From Planctomycetota bacterium (lineage in GTDB: Bacteria; Planctomycetota; UBA8108; JACQVS01): 55,059 bases of DNA. Numbering within the stretch: position 1 is the stretch's first letter; the number at the start of each line of letters is the position of its first letter. The stretch covers positions 1-55,059 of the forward strand of contig JANQLS010000092.1 of the NCBI GenBank assembly GCA_028280485.1, read 5' to 3'. Shown here piece by piece: positions 17,336 to 27,423 of the stretch. The position numbers were made by a program, and so were the translations under genes. Under the pieces are notes generated by a model. That model ran no database searches. It worked only from the letters and a program-made list of their open reading frames with translations, and had not been told where the DNA came from.

Positions 17336-18775
17336 TTAAGCCAAAATCTCCCGTACCACTCGAGAATCCTCGACTCCGGTCAAGCGCTGATCCAATCCTT
17401 GGAACTTGACCGAGAGCTTCTTATGATCGACACCTAACAAGTGAAGCATGGTCGCGTGAAGATCACGCACATGAACGGGGTCCTCGGCTATGTTGTAACA
17501 GAAATCATCGGTCTTACCGTAGTGGATACCACCCTTAATTCCCCCTCCGGCTAACCAACCCGAGAAACAACGAGGATGATGATCCCGACCGTAATTCTCA
17601 CGGGTGATATTACCTTGCCCGTAAACAGTTCTTCCAAACTCTCCGCAGAAAACGACAAGGGTATCTTTTAATAAATCACGGTTTTTCAGATCCTTCATCA
17701 ATGCAGCCGTGGGCTGATCCACATCTTGACACTGCCCCCTCAAGTTATCAGGTAATCGTGAATGGTGGTCCCAACCGCGATGGAACAGTTGCACAAACCG
17801 TACATCCCGTTCAGCCATTCGCCTTGCGAGTAAACAATTCCTTGCGTAAGAACCCGGCTTGTGAACCTCCGGACCGTACATCTCAAGGATTTCTTTGGGC
17901 TCGTCCTTTAAGTCAGTTAACTCGGGGATAGAAGATTGCATTCGAAACGCCATCTCTTGCTGCGCGATGGTCGTACGAATCTCGGGATCTCCAATTTCTT
18001 GGTGATGCTTGTTGTTTAATTTGGCTAAAGAATCGAGCATCCTTCTTCGAACGGGCGCATCAATTCCATTGGGATTCGACAAGAAAAGAACCGGGTCGCC
18101 CGTCGTTTGGAACGAAGTGCCCTGAAACTTCGAAGGCAAGAATCCGCTTCCCCACAATCGAGCGTAGAGTGCTTGAACGTTGACCTTCCCCCGCCAAAAG
18201 GCCGATGGGATGACCACAAAATCAGGTAAGTCTTTATTCATCGAACCGAGGCCATAGCTCAACCAGGCTCCCATGCTGGGTTTACCGGGAACCTCAGCTC
18301 CTGTACAAAAGGAAGTTTTACCGGGATCGTGATTGATCGCATTGGTATTAAACGTATGGATAAAACAAAGATCGTCCGCAGCTTCTGCCAGATGAGGTAA
18401 AAGCTCACTCATCCACACTCCGCTTTTTCCCCGCTGATGAAATTTGAACATCGTTGGAGTCACTAATTGTTGGCGACCTCGAGTCATCGCAGTGACTCGT
18501 TGACCCTTACTGACCGACTTTGGAAGCTCCTTCTTAAAGAGCTTGTGGAGGTCCGGTTTGTAGTCGAACAAATCGACCTGGCTAGGGGCTCCCGCCATAA
18601 ACAAGAAGATAACGCGCTTAGCCTTAGCCTTGTGATGCAAGCCGGGCTGAGCGACAGCCTTCTGGGCTCCCTCTACCAAAGAGGCGAATGCAGCCGTACC
18701 GAGACCCATTCCTGTACTTAATAGGAATTGTCGGCGAGACTGAAGTAGATCCAATGGATTCAGTTCGTAATTCAT
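17336..18775 (-). CDS. DUF1501 family protein, Tat-exported
   Basis: The start is placed at 18775 (MNYELNPL), 14 bases after the upstream gene's stop, with AGGAA in front. A longer frame from 18847 would overlap that gene. The 479-aa product begins with a twin-arginine signal (SRRQFLLSTGMGLGTAAFA). It carries DUF1501 (alkaline-phosphatase/sulfatase-like superfamily) motifs: FLFMAGAPSQVDLFDYKP, HDPGKTSFCTGA, FVQLFHRGWDHHS, VFCGEFGRTVYGQG and GRDHHPRCFSGWLAGGGIKGG. In planctomycetes such proteins are almost always paired with DUF1549/DUF1553 cytochromes, as here. A role in processing polysaccharides or other large substrates in the periplasm is suspected, not proven. Confidence 0.9.
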   Translation of the reverse strand: MNYELNPLDLLQSRRQFLLSTGMGLGTAAFASLVEGAQKAVAQPGLHHKAKAKRVIFLFMAGAPSQVDLFDYKPDLHKLFKKELPKSVSKGQRVTAMTRGRQQLVTPTMFKFHQRGKSGVWMSELLPHLAEAADDLCFIHTFNTNAINHDPGKTSFCTGAEVPGKPSMGAWLSYGLGSMNKDLPDFVVIPSAFWRGKVNVQALYARLWGSGFLPSKFQGTSFQTTGDPVLFLSNPNGIDAPVRRRMLDSLAKLNNKHHQEIGDPEIRTTIAQQEMAFRMQSSIPELTDLKDEPKEILEMYGPEVHKPGSYARNCLLARRMAERDVRFVQLFHRGWDHHSRLPDNLRGQCQDVDQPTAALMKDLKNRDLLKDTLVVFCGEFGRTVYGQGNITRENYGRDHHPRCFSGWLAGGGIKGGIHYGKTDDFCYNIAEDPVHVRDLHATMLHLLGVDHKKLSVKFQGLDQRLTGVEDSRVVREILA

Positions 18776-18789
18776 GCTTTTATTTCCTA

Positions 18790-21276
18790 TTATTCCCGAG
18801 TCTTGGTGATATCCATGTTGAAGAGCGTATTGACGACTACAGTCCACGCCGCCAATTTTGCCCTCTTCTCGCTCGAAGAAAGATCTAAGCCAGCGCAGAG
18901 AGCTTCCGCCAATTTAGGATTCTCTTGATAAGATTTTTTCAAATCTTTCAACAGTCCCTCCAAAATCTTTTGCTCTTCTTGGTCGGGGATTTTGCTGGTG
19001 ATGGTTTCGTAAACAATCTCTAAAAGCTTGGCTTCAGTCTTATCTTTTTGCTTCAAGGTATGGATCGCAAGATGACGAGCTGCATTTAAGTACTCACTTT
19101 CATTCAGCAACAATAGGGCCTGAGAGGGAGTATTGGTTCGTTCTCGCCTTGCGGTACAGGCATCTCGAATAGGTGCATTTAAAATCGTCATTTGCGGCGG
19201 CGGCATACCTCGCTTCCAATAGGTGTATAGACTTCGCCGGTAGATATCATCTCCCTTATCGGGTCGAAACCTCTCTCCGATCATGGTTACGGCCTTCCAA
19301 AGACCATCCGGTTGAGGAGGCTTGACGCTCCGTCCGTACATCTTCATGGAAAGCAGGCCACTAGTGGCAAGGATTTGATCCCGAATCATCTCGGCGTCCA
19401 TTCGAAATCGGGTGGCTCGAGAAAGCATCCGATTATCAGGATCCGTTTTGAAATCATCAGAAGTAGCGAGGGAAGACTGCCGGTAAGTACTCGACATCAC
19501 AATCTGTTTTACAAGAGCTTTGGTATCCCAACCCGAGTCCATATAGGAAACGGCAAGGTAATCCAACAACTTTGGATGACTGGGGACTTCACCTTGGGAA
19601 CCGAGGTCTTCAGAAGTCTTGACGAGCCCCACTCCAAAGAATTGCTGCCAAAGACGATTCACCTGAACTCGCGCCGTCAGGGGATTTCGCTTATCGACGA
19701 ACCAATTCGCCAGATCCATTCGAGATGCGACCTCCCCTTTCTTTTCCATCGGAAATAAAAACTCAGGGGAATTACGTTGAACGGGCTCACCCGGATCATC
19801 GTACTGCCCACGCCTCATGATGTGAGCCTGACGAACTTCTTTTCTTTCTCGGTAAACCATCGCCTTCATGAGCTTAGGCTCGAGATCACGTTTTAAGCGA
19901 TTGAGCTTGTTTTTCTGAGCGACCAACTCCTTAGCAGCAGCCATCAAAGGTTTTTTCTTCTCAGGATCCTTTTCATCCGTCGCTACTTTCTTGGCCTTGT
20001 TGACTTCAGGTTCAAGCTTTTTGAGCTGAGCGTTCACCTCATTCAGCTTCTCTTTGACCTCTTTATCTCCGATGGTGATAAAGGGAGGCTGTAAACCCTC
20101 TCGCGGTCGGCCGGCAGTTTCTGGCTTAGCATCGATGTTATTAAAGAAAGCATAGAGGCTGTAAAAGTCTTTCTTGGTCAAGGGGTCATACTTGTGATCA
20201 TGACAAGAAGAGCAGTGAACCGTAAGCCCCATGAAGGCCGTTCCCACTGCCGTGACTCGATCGACTACGTTCTTATAGAAACTTTCCTCTGGTAAAGCCG
20301 TTCCTCGATCGATGATCAAGTGCAGCCGATTAAATCCAGAGGCGACGAGCTGATCATCGTTGGCGTCAGGGTAGAGGTCTCCCGCAATTTGGTAGCGCAA
20401 AAAATCGTCGTAGCTGAGATTGTCATTAAACGATCGAATCACCCAATCCCGATAGGCGATAAAGTTTCGATAGAAATCCTTGTGCATACCGTTGGTATCA
20501 GCAAAGCGAACGAGGTCGAGCCAATAACGAGCCATGTGCTCACCGTATTGAGGTTTCTCCAATAAACGATCGACGAGGGCTTTATAGGCTTCAGGTCGTT
20601 TATCTTTTAGAAACTCATGGATCTCTTTTCGCGTCGGAGGCAATCCGGTGAGATCAAAAGTTAAGCGCCGAATCAATGTTCGCTTGTCAGCAGTTGGAGC
20701 GGGTTGACGCTTTGCTTTCTCCAAGAGGCTGAGAGAGAACCGATCAATCTTGTTACTCCCCCACTTCTCATCCTTCAATTTGGGGAGTTCGGGCATCTGA
20801 GGGGGAACGAATGCCCAAAAATCTTCATAAGGTGCTCCCGCTTCAATCCATTTTTTAATCAGTAGTTTTTGCTGATCTGAAAGAGGTTTGATATTCGATT
20901 TTGGAGGAGGCATAACATCTCCACGATCATCCGTGGTGATGCGATACCAAAATTCGCTATCCTCCAGTGAACCCGGCTTGATCGCAGTCACATCTTTATG
21001 AGTTCGATAAGCCCCATCTTTTCCAGTAGCTTGATCTAATCGAAGCTTTCCTTTTCGCTCATGGGAATCGGGGCCATGACAAGCAAAGCAGCGATCAGCT
21101 AAGATCGGGCGGATATCTCGATTGAAGGAAATTTCTTGCCCGTAGCTCTCATTAGAAATAAAAATGATATTTACCAATAACGAGCAAGCGAGGAGCATCA
21201 AAGTGGTTCGCAGTGCTTCGAACTGGCATTTAGCAATAAGGCTGAGCGCCTCTTTTCGTCGAATTTTTCCTAACAT
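18790..21276 (-). CDS. Planctomycete cytochrome: PSCyt1-DUF1549-DUF1553 protein
   Basis: An 828-aa exported protein with an N-terminal hydrophobic segment at about 23-41. PSCyt1 follows, with haem motif CFACH (63-67) and the SHERKGKLRLD stretch. DUF1549 runs from about 175 to 385 (LTFDLTGLPPTRKEI, YGEHMARYWLDLVRFADT) and contains a second haem motif CSSCH (355-359). A charged Lys/Glu coiled-coil linker spans about 410-475. DUF1553 runs from about 520 to 780 (NPLTARVQVNRLWQQFFGVGLVKTSEDLG, TPSQALLLLNES). First gene of a two-gene unit with the DUF1501 protein. Known almost only from the PVC group and so the best taxonomic marker here. Function is presumed periplasmic redox chemistry. Confidence 0.92.
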   Translation of the reverse strand: MLGKIRRKEALSLIAKCQFEALRTTLMLLACSLLVNIIFISNESYGQEISFNRDIRPILADRCFACHGPDSHERKGKLRLDQATGKDGAYRTHKDVTAIKPGSLEDSEFWYRITTDDRGDVMPPPKSNIKPLSDQQKLLIKKWIEAGAPYEDFWAFVPPQMPELPKLKDEKWGSNKIDRFSLSLLEKAKRQPAPTADKRTLIRRLTFDLTGLPPTRKEIHEFLKDKRPEAYKALVDRLLEKPQYGEHMARYWLDLVRFADTNGMHKDFYRNFIAYRDWVIRSFNDNLSYDDFLRYQIAGDLYPDANDDQLVASGFNRLHLIIDRGTALPEESFYKNVVDRVTAVGTAFMGLTVHCSSCHDHKYDPLTKKDFYSLYAFFNNIDAKPETAGRPREGLQPPFITIGDKEVKEKLNEVNAQLKKLEPEVNKAKKVATDEKDPEKKKPLMAAAKELVAQKNKLNRLKRDLEPKLMKAMVYRERKEVRQAHIMRRGQYDDPGEPVQRNSPEFLFPMEKKGEVASRMDLANWFVDKRNPLTARVQVNRLWQQFFGVGLVKTSEDLGSQGEVPSHPKLLDYLAVSYMDSGWDTKALVKQIVMSSTYRQSSLATSDDFKTDPDNRMLSRATRFRMDAEMIRDQILATSGLLSMKMYGRSVKPPQPDGLWKAVTMIGERFRPDKGDDIYRRSLYTYWKRGMPPPQMTILNAPIRDACTARRERTNTPSQALLLLNESEYLNAARHLAIHTLKQKDKTEAKLLEIVYETITSKIPDQEEQKILEGLLKDLKKSYQENPKLAEALCAGLDLSSSEKRAKLAAWTVVVNTLFNMDITKTRE

Positions 21277-21451
21277 TCTTTGAAGTGCCTTTTTTATTAT
21301 TCTAAAAATATATTTTTGCGTCCCTAAATTGTAAGCGTCGACTCAAGACCCTTAAAATGCAGCATCTATTTTCCCCGAATCATAATGAGAATTCTACCGA
21401 GTAGCGTCGATTTCTCGGTGACTTTTAGCAAATTAACAACAAAGGCTTTAC

Positions 21452-21946
21452 TTGAAGAAACAAAAGATCATTCTCATTAATGTTGGGATTATCCTTACCT
21501 TTCTCGTTTTTTTAATTTCATTCCGCAAGGATCTCACATTTTACTACGACATGTGGCAATTTGAATCGGGTGACGATTCAACCAAAATTGAAGTTCTTAA
21601 TTCTTATTCTTTAAGTGAGAGGCCGGATTTCATCAGGGTCATTCTCAACAACTTAGAAGTCGTATCTTCAAAAGAAGCTAAGAAAATCATCATTCAAAAA
21701 CTTATGGAAGTGGGTCAACCGGATTACCAAGAAAGAATCGAAAGGGGAATTGAATCGCTCATCTTAAAACAATTTAATGACTCCAAACTCCCTGAGGGCT
21801 TCAGGATAGAAGTGGATAAAACCCTTTCTGACTTTGATGTGAATCTCTTTTTCCCGGAGACAACGAGAGGCAACCAATTACGTAAAGTCTTCCAAGTCCT
21901 CGGGGAAATAGGACTCGGAGAAAAAATCAAACTGCGGACCGACTAA
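21452..21946 (+). CDS. Small membrane-anchored protein of unknown function
   Basis: A 164-aa protein starting at a TTG codon (MKKQKIILIN...). It has one N-terminal membrane helix at about 5-23 and a soluble mainly helical remainder. Residues about 45-95 look like paired helices of a HEAT-type repeat (RPDFIRVILNNLEVVSSKEA followed by KKIIIQKLMEVG). The TTG start and lack of a clear Shine-Dalgarno make the exact start uncertain. It appears AT-richer than its neighbours. It is unrelated to the divergent cytochrome gene. Confidence 0.55.
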   Translation: MKKQKIILINVGIILTFLVFLISFRKDLTFYYDMWQFESGDDSTKIEVLNSYSLSERPDFIRVILNNLEVVSSKEAKKIIIQKLMEVGQPDYQERIERGIESLILKQFNDSKLPEGFRIEVDKTLSDFDVNLFFPETTRGNQLRKVFQVLGEIGLGEKIKLRTD

Positions 21947-22208
21947 GAACAAGATGGCCTCACCACGCTTCAATTTATAGCAATGCTCAAATCCTCAATA
22001 ATCTGAGTTGAATTCAAATTTTTGACTGCCCTACCCCAGATTCTAAACTTTTCACGTTAGATCTCTCCTTTTGAAGTTCTCACATATCTTACGGAATTAG
22101 ATTTTTCTACCTCCTCCCTCTTACTGTTTCTGTGGGGTTATCCATTTAATCTCCATTCAACAATCAGGCTTGGAATCCTTGCCTCAATTCGAACATAGCG
22201 AGGTCATC

Positions 22209-25157
22209 ATGTATCAGCAGTTCAAGCGGGCCCTCTTATTTGGAGCGCTCTTATTTAGTTCATTCCATGTTTCCAAAGTTTTTAGCCAATGTACGGACGA
22301 AATCGATATTTCAGGCGCAGTAACTTGGTATACCGAAGACGGGGGGCAAAATCATCGCTACTTAGCCGTTTATGTAGAAGAAGGCATCACTTGGGCAGAG
22401 GCTCAAACTCAAGCTACGGATATGGGTGGATACTTGGCGAGTATCAATAGCCAAGAAGAAAACGACTTTGTATTCAGCTTAATCGATTGCAGTTACTTCT
22501 GGGATTCCATCGGTGGTTTTTCCTTTGGCCCTTGGCTGGGAGGATCTCAACCCGGTAATGCTCAAGAACCCGGAGGAAATTGGGGCTGGGAAGATGGAAC
22601 AGCATTAACGTATACCGCCTGGCATGCAGGTGAACCTAACGATCAAGGCAACAACGAAGATTTCCTTCACTTCTTTACCCCTGGGGATGGTAACCGTGCT
22701 CCCACTTGGAACGATGAGAGTGACACCCGATCCTTGAAGGGCTTTGTGGTTGAATTCGAACCAGCGGAGAAGTGCTTTATTCGAGGGGATTTTAACTCAG
22801 ATGGAAAAGTCAACGTCAGTGATGTTATTCAAAATCTATTATTTCAATTCCAAGGCAAATCCCCACCTGCTTGTCAGGATGCTGGTGATTTTGACAACAA
22901 TGGTGCCCTTGAAATCACAGATCCCATCAACCTTCTCTCGTTTATTTTTCTGGATACAGTAAGCGCTACCGCCCCTTATCCTAACCCAGGTAGGGATCCT
23001 GAAGGAGACACCGATGGTTTAACTTGCGAAGGACCAAAAGAAACAATTGTTCGAATTACTCAGGATGAAACATTCGATTCGTTAAGAATAAACCACTTTG
23101 AACGCTACATCGTCGAAAACGATGCCATCATCACCGTAACGGGTGATGCCATCATCCACGGAGTTCTTCGAGCCCCTGCTTCAAGCCTTCAACTTCGGGT
23201 CGGAGGAAATTTAAGATTTAGTGGAAGAGTAGAAACAGGTCCTCAAGCTTGCCAAGAAAGCGCTCCCCCTCCGAGCGACACGAAACTTATCGATCAAGAC
23301 TATGGATTTTTTCTCATCTTACAAGGCACTGCAAGTTTCGCAGATTCCAGTTACTTCAATCTTCAAGGTCCTCTCGCGATCACTGACGATGTGAGCGTGC
23401 TTCAACAAACTCTTCAACAATTTAGTGACGCGACGGAATCTCTCGACAACGATCCTAATCCCAACGGATTCCTATCCGGTCCTGGAGACCCGGATGACAT
23501 CCCCTTCCCTCCGAATGCTCAACCGATTGTCAATCAGCCAAAGGGACCCGCTCGACCCAGTAGCACGATCAGCGGCTGGGTACGGCTACCGAATGGAAAC
23601 TTTAAAGTAAAGTTCAGTGGTAATTCGAATATCAAATTTGAGGATTTCCAATTCTTAAGGCGAAGAAATAATCCACCAGCAATGGGGAATAAACCTCAAG
23701 ATCCTAATGATCCAGATCGAACGATTGGAAATGACGGTCAAAACGGATCATCGATAGAAATCAGCAATGATGGAGGTGATTTGGAATTCTCGGGAGTCAT
23801 CATCAATATCCCCGACGGAGAAGATGGCTCCTCCCAAATCGATGCCTGCAACGGAGACCAAAGCATCATCCTCGAGGGCGGAGATGGAGGAAAATCTGGG
23901 AACTTAAAAATCAGTGCAGGAGGAGCTCTTAAGTTTACTGGCCCTGTATTGATTAATCCCGGAAAGAGTGGCGACGGTGGCGCAGCCTTTATCCTTGCTG
24001 GACCACCCGCGAGTCCCGGCGCTTGCCCTGGAAACGATGCTGGAACCAGTTGGGCAATCGGGGGAAAAGGTGCTGACAACATCAAACATCTTCGAGCGAG
24101 AGGAAATGTTCAAGGCCTTAATAACATCTCGATTGGTGAACTTAAAGCGGGATCGGGTGGCTCCGCTTTAGCAGTAGGTTGTAAGGGAGGAACAGGTTCC
24201 AAATGTTGCATCCTCAATGGAGGAATCGGCGGAGAAGCCATTACCGAAGGTGGCAATGGAGGGAATGCTGGTTTTAATTTCCAAGGTGCAGCTGCTGTGG
24301 CCGCAGGTCGAGTTCTTGGGGGCCGTGGTGGAGATGCGAACTCTGAAGGAGGCGAAGGTGGAGATGGTGGTGGCTGTCTCTTTGGAATCGCCGGCGATGG
24401 CGGAATGGGTGGTAAAGGAAAAGCTACTGGTGGCCGCGGTGGTATAGCTGGAGCAACTCCTCCCACCGATGTTCGCGCTGGGGATGGCGGCAATGCTACA
24501 GGTCAAGGAGGCAAGGGTGGCAAAGGAGGTGATAGCTTTGTGCTTCCTGGAGATGGTGGCATCCAAGGAGATGGCGAGGCCACTCGCGGCGCGGGTCGCA
24601 CGCCCGGTACTGAGGATGCCAAGCCTGGCGAAAAAGGAGAAGACGGCGTAGCCGGAGGTCCATTGGATATCATCCTCTGTATTGGCTTTTCCCAAATTCC
24701 AATTGGCGTTATAGACGTCGGCCCTCTGACAGTTCCACTGATCGATCGCGATACCGATGAAGAGGTTGAAAATATCGAAATCGACTTCGAAGAAGGAGGA
24801 TCTTACGAAACGACCGAAGACCCCAACATTCTGAACATCAGCTCTGGAGCTATGACTTTGGATGTTTCGCAGCTAGAAAATATCGAAACTCCAAACGGTG
24901 AACCCTTCGAAGTTCGAGGCCTATTGATCGCACCTTTCGCTGCGGGCCTCGAAGGAGGAACGTTAACCGTCGAAGCTTTAAGTGAAGAAGGTGAAGTTCT
25001 CGACAGTCAAGAGCTAATCGAATTTCCCGACAACACCACTCGAGTTGATAATCCTGAGTTTGTTCCGGTGAGATTTAATACTGAAATACGAATTGCAAAA
25101 ATCAGAATCGAAATTCCCTTGTTTTTCGATTTCTTGGCAATTTATATTCAGTGTTAG
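22209..25157 (+). CDS. Exported C-type-lectin/EF-hand/glycine-rich protein
   Basis: The start is set at the ATG 22209, which gives a clean signal peptide (cleavage near residue 27). A TTG frame from 22170 would bury it. The 982-aa product has a C-type lectin-like domain at about 33-181 with the sugar-binding EPN motif (142-144), a conserved WND (167-169) and WLGG. A dockerin-like EF-hand pair follows at about 190-255 (GDFNSDGKVNVSDV, GDFDNNGALEITDP). A beta-rich region leads into a long glycine-rich stretch (about 500-820, GGxGG and GDGG repeats), then a ~150-aa beta-sandwich-like C-terminus with acidic patches. A calcium-dependent carbohydrate-binding surface protein is the likely role. It ends at a strong terminator. 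Confidence 0.82.
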   Translation: MYQQFKRALLFGALLFSSFHVSKVFSQCTDEIDISGAVTWYTEDGGQNHRYLAVYVEEGITWAEAQTQATDMGGYLASINSQEENDFVFSLIDCSYFWDSIGGFSFGPWLGGSQPGNAQEPGGNWGWEDGTALTYTAWHAGEPNDQGNNEDFLHFFTPGDGNRAPTWNDESDTRSLKGFVVEFEPAEKCFIRGDFNSDGKVNVSDVIQNLLFQFQGKSPPACQDAGDFDNNGALEITDPINLLSFIFLDTVSATAPYPNPGRDPEGDTDGLTCEGPKETIVRITQDETFDSLRINHFERYIVENDAIITVTGDAIIHGVLRAPASSLQLRVGGNLRFSGRVETGPQACQESAPPPSDTKLIDQDYGFFLILQGTASFADSSYFNLQGPLAITDDVSVLQQTLQQFSDATESLDNDPNPNGFLSGPGDPDDIPFPPNAQPIVNQPKGPARPSSTISGWVRLPNGNFKVKFSGNSNIKFEDFQFLRRRNNPPAMGNKPQDPNDPDRTIGNDGQNGSSIEISNDGGDLEFSGVIINIPDGEDGSSQIDACNGDQSIILEGGDGGKSGNLKISAGGALKFTGPVLINPGKSGDGGAAFILAGPPASPGACPGNDAGTSWAIGGKGADNIKHLRARGNVQGLNNISIGELKAGSGGSALAVGCKGGTGSKCCILNGGIGGEAITEGGNGGNAGFNFQGAAAVAAGRVLGGRGGDANSEGGEGGDGGGCLFGIAGDGGMGGKGKATGGRGGIAGATPPTDVRAGDGGNATGQGGKGGKGGDSFVLPGDGGIQGDGEATRGAGRTPGTEDAKPGEKGEDGVAGGPLDIILCIGFSQIPIGVIDVGPLTVPLIDRDTDEEVENIEIDFEEGGSYETTEDPNILNISSGAMTLDVSQLENIETPNGEPFEVRGLLIAPFAAGLEGGTLTVEALSEEGEVLDSQELIEFPDNTTRVDNPEFVPVRFNTEIRIAKIRIEIPLFFDFLAIYIQC

Positions 25158-25176
25158 TTGCAACCTATTAAATCGT

Positions 25177-25219
25177 AAAAAAGGGGTCACCGAAGGTTAG
25201 CTTCGGTGACCCCTTTTTT
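25177..25219 (+). terminator. Intrinsic terminator
   Basis: A 13-bp perfect stem, GGGGTCACCGAAG (25183-25195) and CTTCGGTGACCCC (25201-25213), with loop GTTAG. It is flanked by six A and six T residues, so it could act in both directions. It lies 20 bases after the lectin-protein stop. Confidence 0.95.
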
Positions 25220-25375
25220 AATACTCTTGAAACATCTTCTATTGGATTTTTAGATTCAGCCTTTGATACCATTTTAAGTTCAGCAAATAAGGATTTAGTT
25301 CATTTACTATTCGCAACTGTTGGGTTGGCTATTTATTGAAGATTTTTTCAATTCCTATCTGGGAGTAGAGGAACC

Positions 25376-26020
25376 ATGATCATCAGTATCATCAAAGACC
25401 TCTTAGGGGGCGGCTCTAAAAGAAGTATTTACTACAACAACCTTGGCGAAGGATTAATTTATAAGAAGGTTTCTCCTAATGTCCGAAAATTTATCGACAA
25501 TGAACTCCTTCCTCGTATGAAACCTCTCTCCGCAGAAAAATACTGGAAAGAGTTTGCCGTTTATATGATGAGTGCAGCTCGCCAGAGCTACATCCTCCAC
25601 GGTGATCGTTGTTACTGGTGTATCGACTGTGTTCATGTCGTTGAAATGTGGGAAAAAGGATTTCGATATGCTGAGGTAGCGGATCTAAGACCCGAGGAAG
25701 ACGAGGATGAAAATCCTTTAATGGATTTGATGAACGCCATGGGATCAGGAAAGGACGCCAAAAAAGCCATGGCCAACTTCGAAAAGAAAATGAAAAACAG
25801 ACCGGAAGATCCAGTGTATGACATGGTCTTCGATAGCTGGGATGACATCATGGAAGATCGAACGGACGTATGGAAACGTGCTTCATCCTCGATTGAAAAT
25901 ATGGTCGATCGTTGTAATAAATACTCAGAAAAGGTGCATCAAACTTGGAGCCAGAAGATCCCCATGGAGAAATTGATGGAAATGCATGGACCGGGAAATT
26001 CCGGTGAGGATGAGGAATAG
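25376..26020 (+). CDS. Hypothetical acidic protein with CxxC pair
   Basis: A 214-aa soluble protein preceded by TAGAGGAACC. It contains RCYWCIDC (near residue 78-85), a possible metal or redox site. A Glu/Asp-rich stretch at about 106-114 is followed by a helical Lys/Met-rich region and an acidic C-terminus (GEDEE). No family recognised. It converges with the decarboxylase gene, leaving only 17 bases between stop codons. Confidence 0.6.
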   Translation: MIISIIKDLLGGGSKRSIYYNNLGEGLIYKKVSPNVRKFIDNELLPRMKPLSAEKYWKEFAVYMMSAARQSYILHGDRCYWCIDCVHVVEMWEKGFRYAEVADLRPEEDEDENPLMDLMNAMGSGKDAKKAMANFEKKMKNRPEDPVYDMVFDSWDDIMEDRTDVWKRASSSIENMVDRCNKYSEKVHQTWSQKIPMEKLMEMHGPGNSGEDEE

Positions 26021-26037
26021 CTTGGAATGAGCTCTTC

Positions 26038-27423
26038 TTAGATAAACCGACTTAACAGCTCTACCAGGTGATCCACATCTTTCTCTTGAGTTTGAAAGCT
26101 GGTAATACAGGCCTTCAAACTTGGTCGTCCATCCGTCAACCGAACATTGGAGATCCAAGCCTCCCCGGAATCGACGATGGCATCAGCGACTCGCTTGATT
26201 TCTTTTTCTGAGTTTTGCAATTTGGGATGGGTAAAGCAAACCAATGGAAAGGGTGAGAGATTGGTAATCTCCCAACCCTTTGAAATTAAAGAACTGCGAA
26301 GGTATTCCCCCATTCGTGCTTGGTGCTCCAGTAAGCCGGCCATCCCTTGGCGTCCGAGGGCTGCTAATGACATAAAAACTTTTAAACCGATATTCCGCCG
26401 CGACCATTGAATGGTCGAATTGTAGGGATCGGTGCGACCTTCCGTTTTCTCAGGCATGTAATCAGTGGAAATTCTAAACGCTCTGAGAACAGCTTTTCGA
26501 TGTCGACAGAAAAACATGCCGGCTCCCATCGGAACGGACAACCACTTGTGAGCATCGCATGTGATGGAATCAGCGAGTTCAATTCCCTTAAGATGCTCTT
26601 TGAGCTGATCCGAAAGAATGGCAGCGCCTCCCCAGGCGGCATCGACATGCAACCAGGTTTTTTCTTTTTGGCAAAGAGCGCCTAACTCCTCTAAAGGATC
26701 GATCGTACCCATTGCAGTCGTCCCGGCTGTTCCCACCACCATCAAGGGGAAGCGTGATTTGGTTCGATCCTTTTCAATCTTTTTCCTTAGTTCCTCAAGG
26801 TCGATTTGATGACTCGGGGTTGTTCTCACTAAGCGGATGTGATTACGCCCCAACCCCGTCACGTGAGCCGCCTTAACAAAACTTTCGTGCCCTCCATTTG
26901 CAATGTAAATAACGGGTTGCTTGTCGAGACCTACAAGTCCCTCTTCTCCGTACCCAGGAAAATAATGGGTTAGTGCCGTCACCACCGCAGATAAATTAGC
27001 TTCAGCCCCCCCAGTAGTAAAATTTGCAATCGAACTCTCAACGTCATAACCAAACCGTTCTTTGAAGAGGTTTAAAACTTTGTTCTCAAATTCTAAACTC
27101 GCCGAAGCGTGGGCCCACACGGCGAGCTGAGGATTATAGAGAGCGGCGAGCGCATCTCCGATGATAGAGGGAAGGGTTACGCTCGGATTGAAGTTTCCGA
27201 AGTTTCTGGGATGCGTAACGTGGATCGTACTTCTTCGTAGAAGTTGGGTAACTCCATTAAATAACTCTTGTAGCTCGGCGCCAGTCTCCAAATCGAAGCG
27301 CTTTTGAATTTCGTTTCGACAATTCAGGTTGGAAGGCTCCGGGGTAATCCTGAGAGTATCTATCTCCTGACGAAAATCTCGAATCTCATCCACTAAGCTT
27401 TTCAGAATTTTTATGTCTTCCAC
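26038..27423 (-). CDS. Group II PLP-dependent decarboxylase / aminotransferase-like enzyme
   Basis: A 461-aa pyridoxal-phosphate enzyme of the aromatic-amino-acid/glutamate decarboxylase family (Pfam group II). Seen: FTTGGAEANLSAV (135-147), the stacking His179 in GGHES, HVDAAWGG with Asp261 contacting the PLP nitrogen, and TCDAHKWL with the Schiff-base Lys293. It probably removes CO2 from an amino acid such as tyrosine, tryptophan, glutamate or diaminobutyrate. The active-site differences that separate these substrates cannot be read reliably. Length is normal. It is transcribed alone, divergent from the YugP gene. Confidence 0.87.
   Translation of the reverse strand: MEDIKILKSLVDEIRDFRQEIDTLRITPEPSNLNCRNEIQKRFDLETGAELQELFNGVTQLLRRSTIHVTHPRNFGNFNPSVTLPSIIGDALAALYNPQLAVWAHASASLEFENKVLNLFKERFGYDVESSIANFTTGGAEANLSAVVTALTHYFPGYGEEGLVGLDKQPVIYIANGGHESFVKAAHVTGLGRNHIRLVRTTPSHQIDLEELRKKIEKDRTKSRFPLMVVGTAGTTAMGTIDPLEELGALCQKEKTWLHVDAAWGGAAILSDQLKEHLKGIELADSITCDAHKWLSVPMGAGMFFCRHRKAVLRAFRISTDYMPEKTEGRTDPYNSTIQWSRRNIGLKVFMSLAALGRQGMAGLLEHQARMGEYLRSSLISKGWEITNLSPFPLVCFTHPKLQNSEKEIKRVADAIVDSGEAWISNVRLTDGRPSLKACITSFQTQEKDVDHLVELLSRFI

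Noticed and set aside
18776..18847. Longer start for the DUF1501 gene
   Set aside because: It would overlap the cytochrome gene and push the Tat signal inward. The ATG at 18775 has a ribosome site and leaves a 14-base gap.
23738..24695. Several long antisense ORFs (Pro/Ser-rich) opposite the lectin protein
   Set aside because: They are a by-product of GGN glycine codons on the plus strand, which seldom give stops on the other strand. They have no start signals or recognisable domains.
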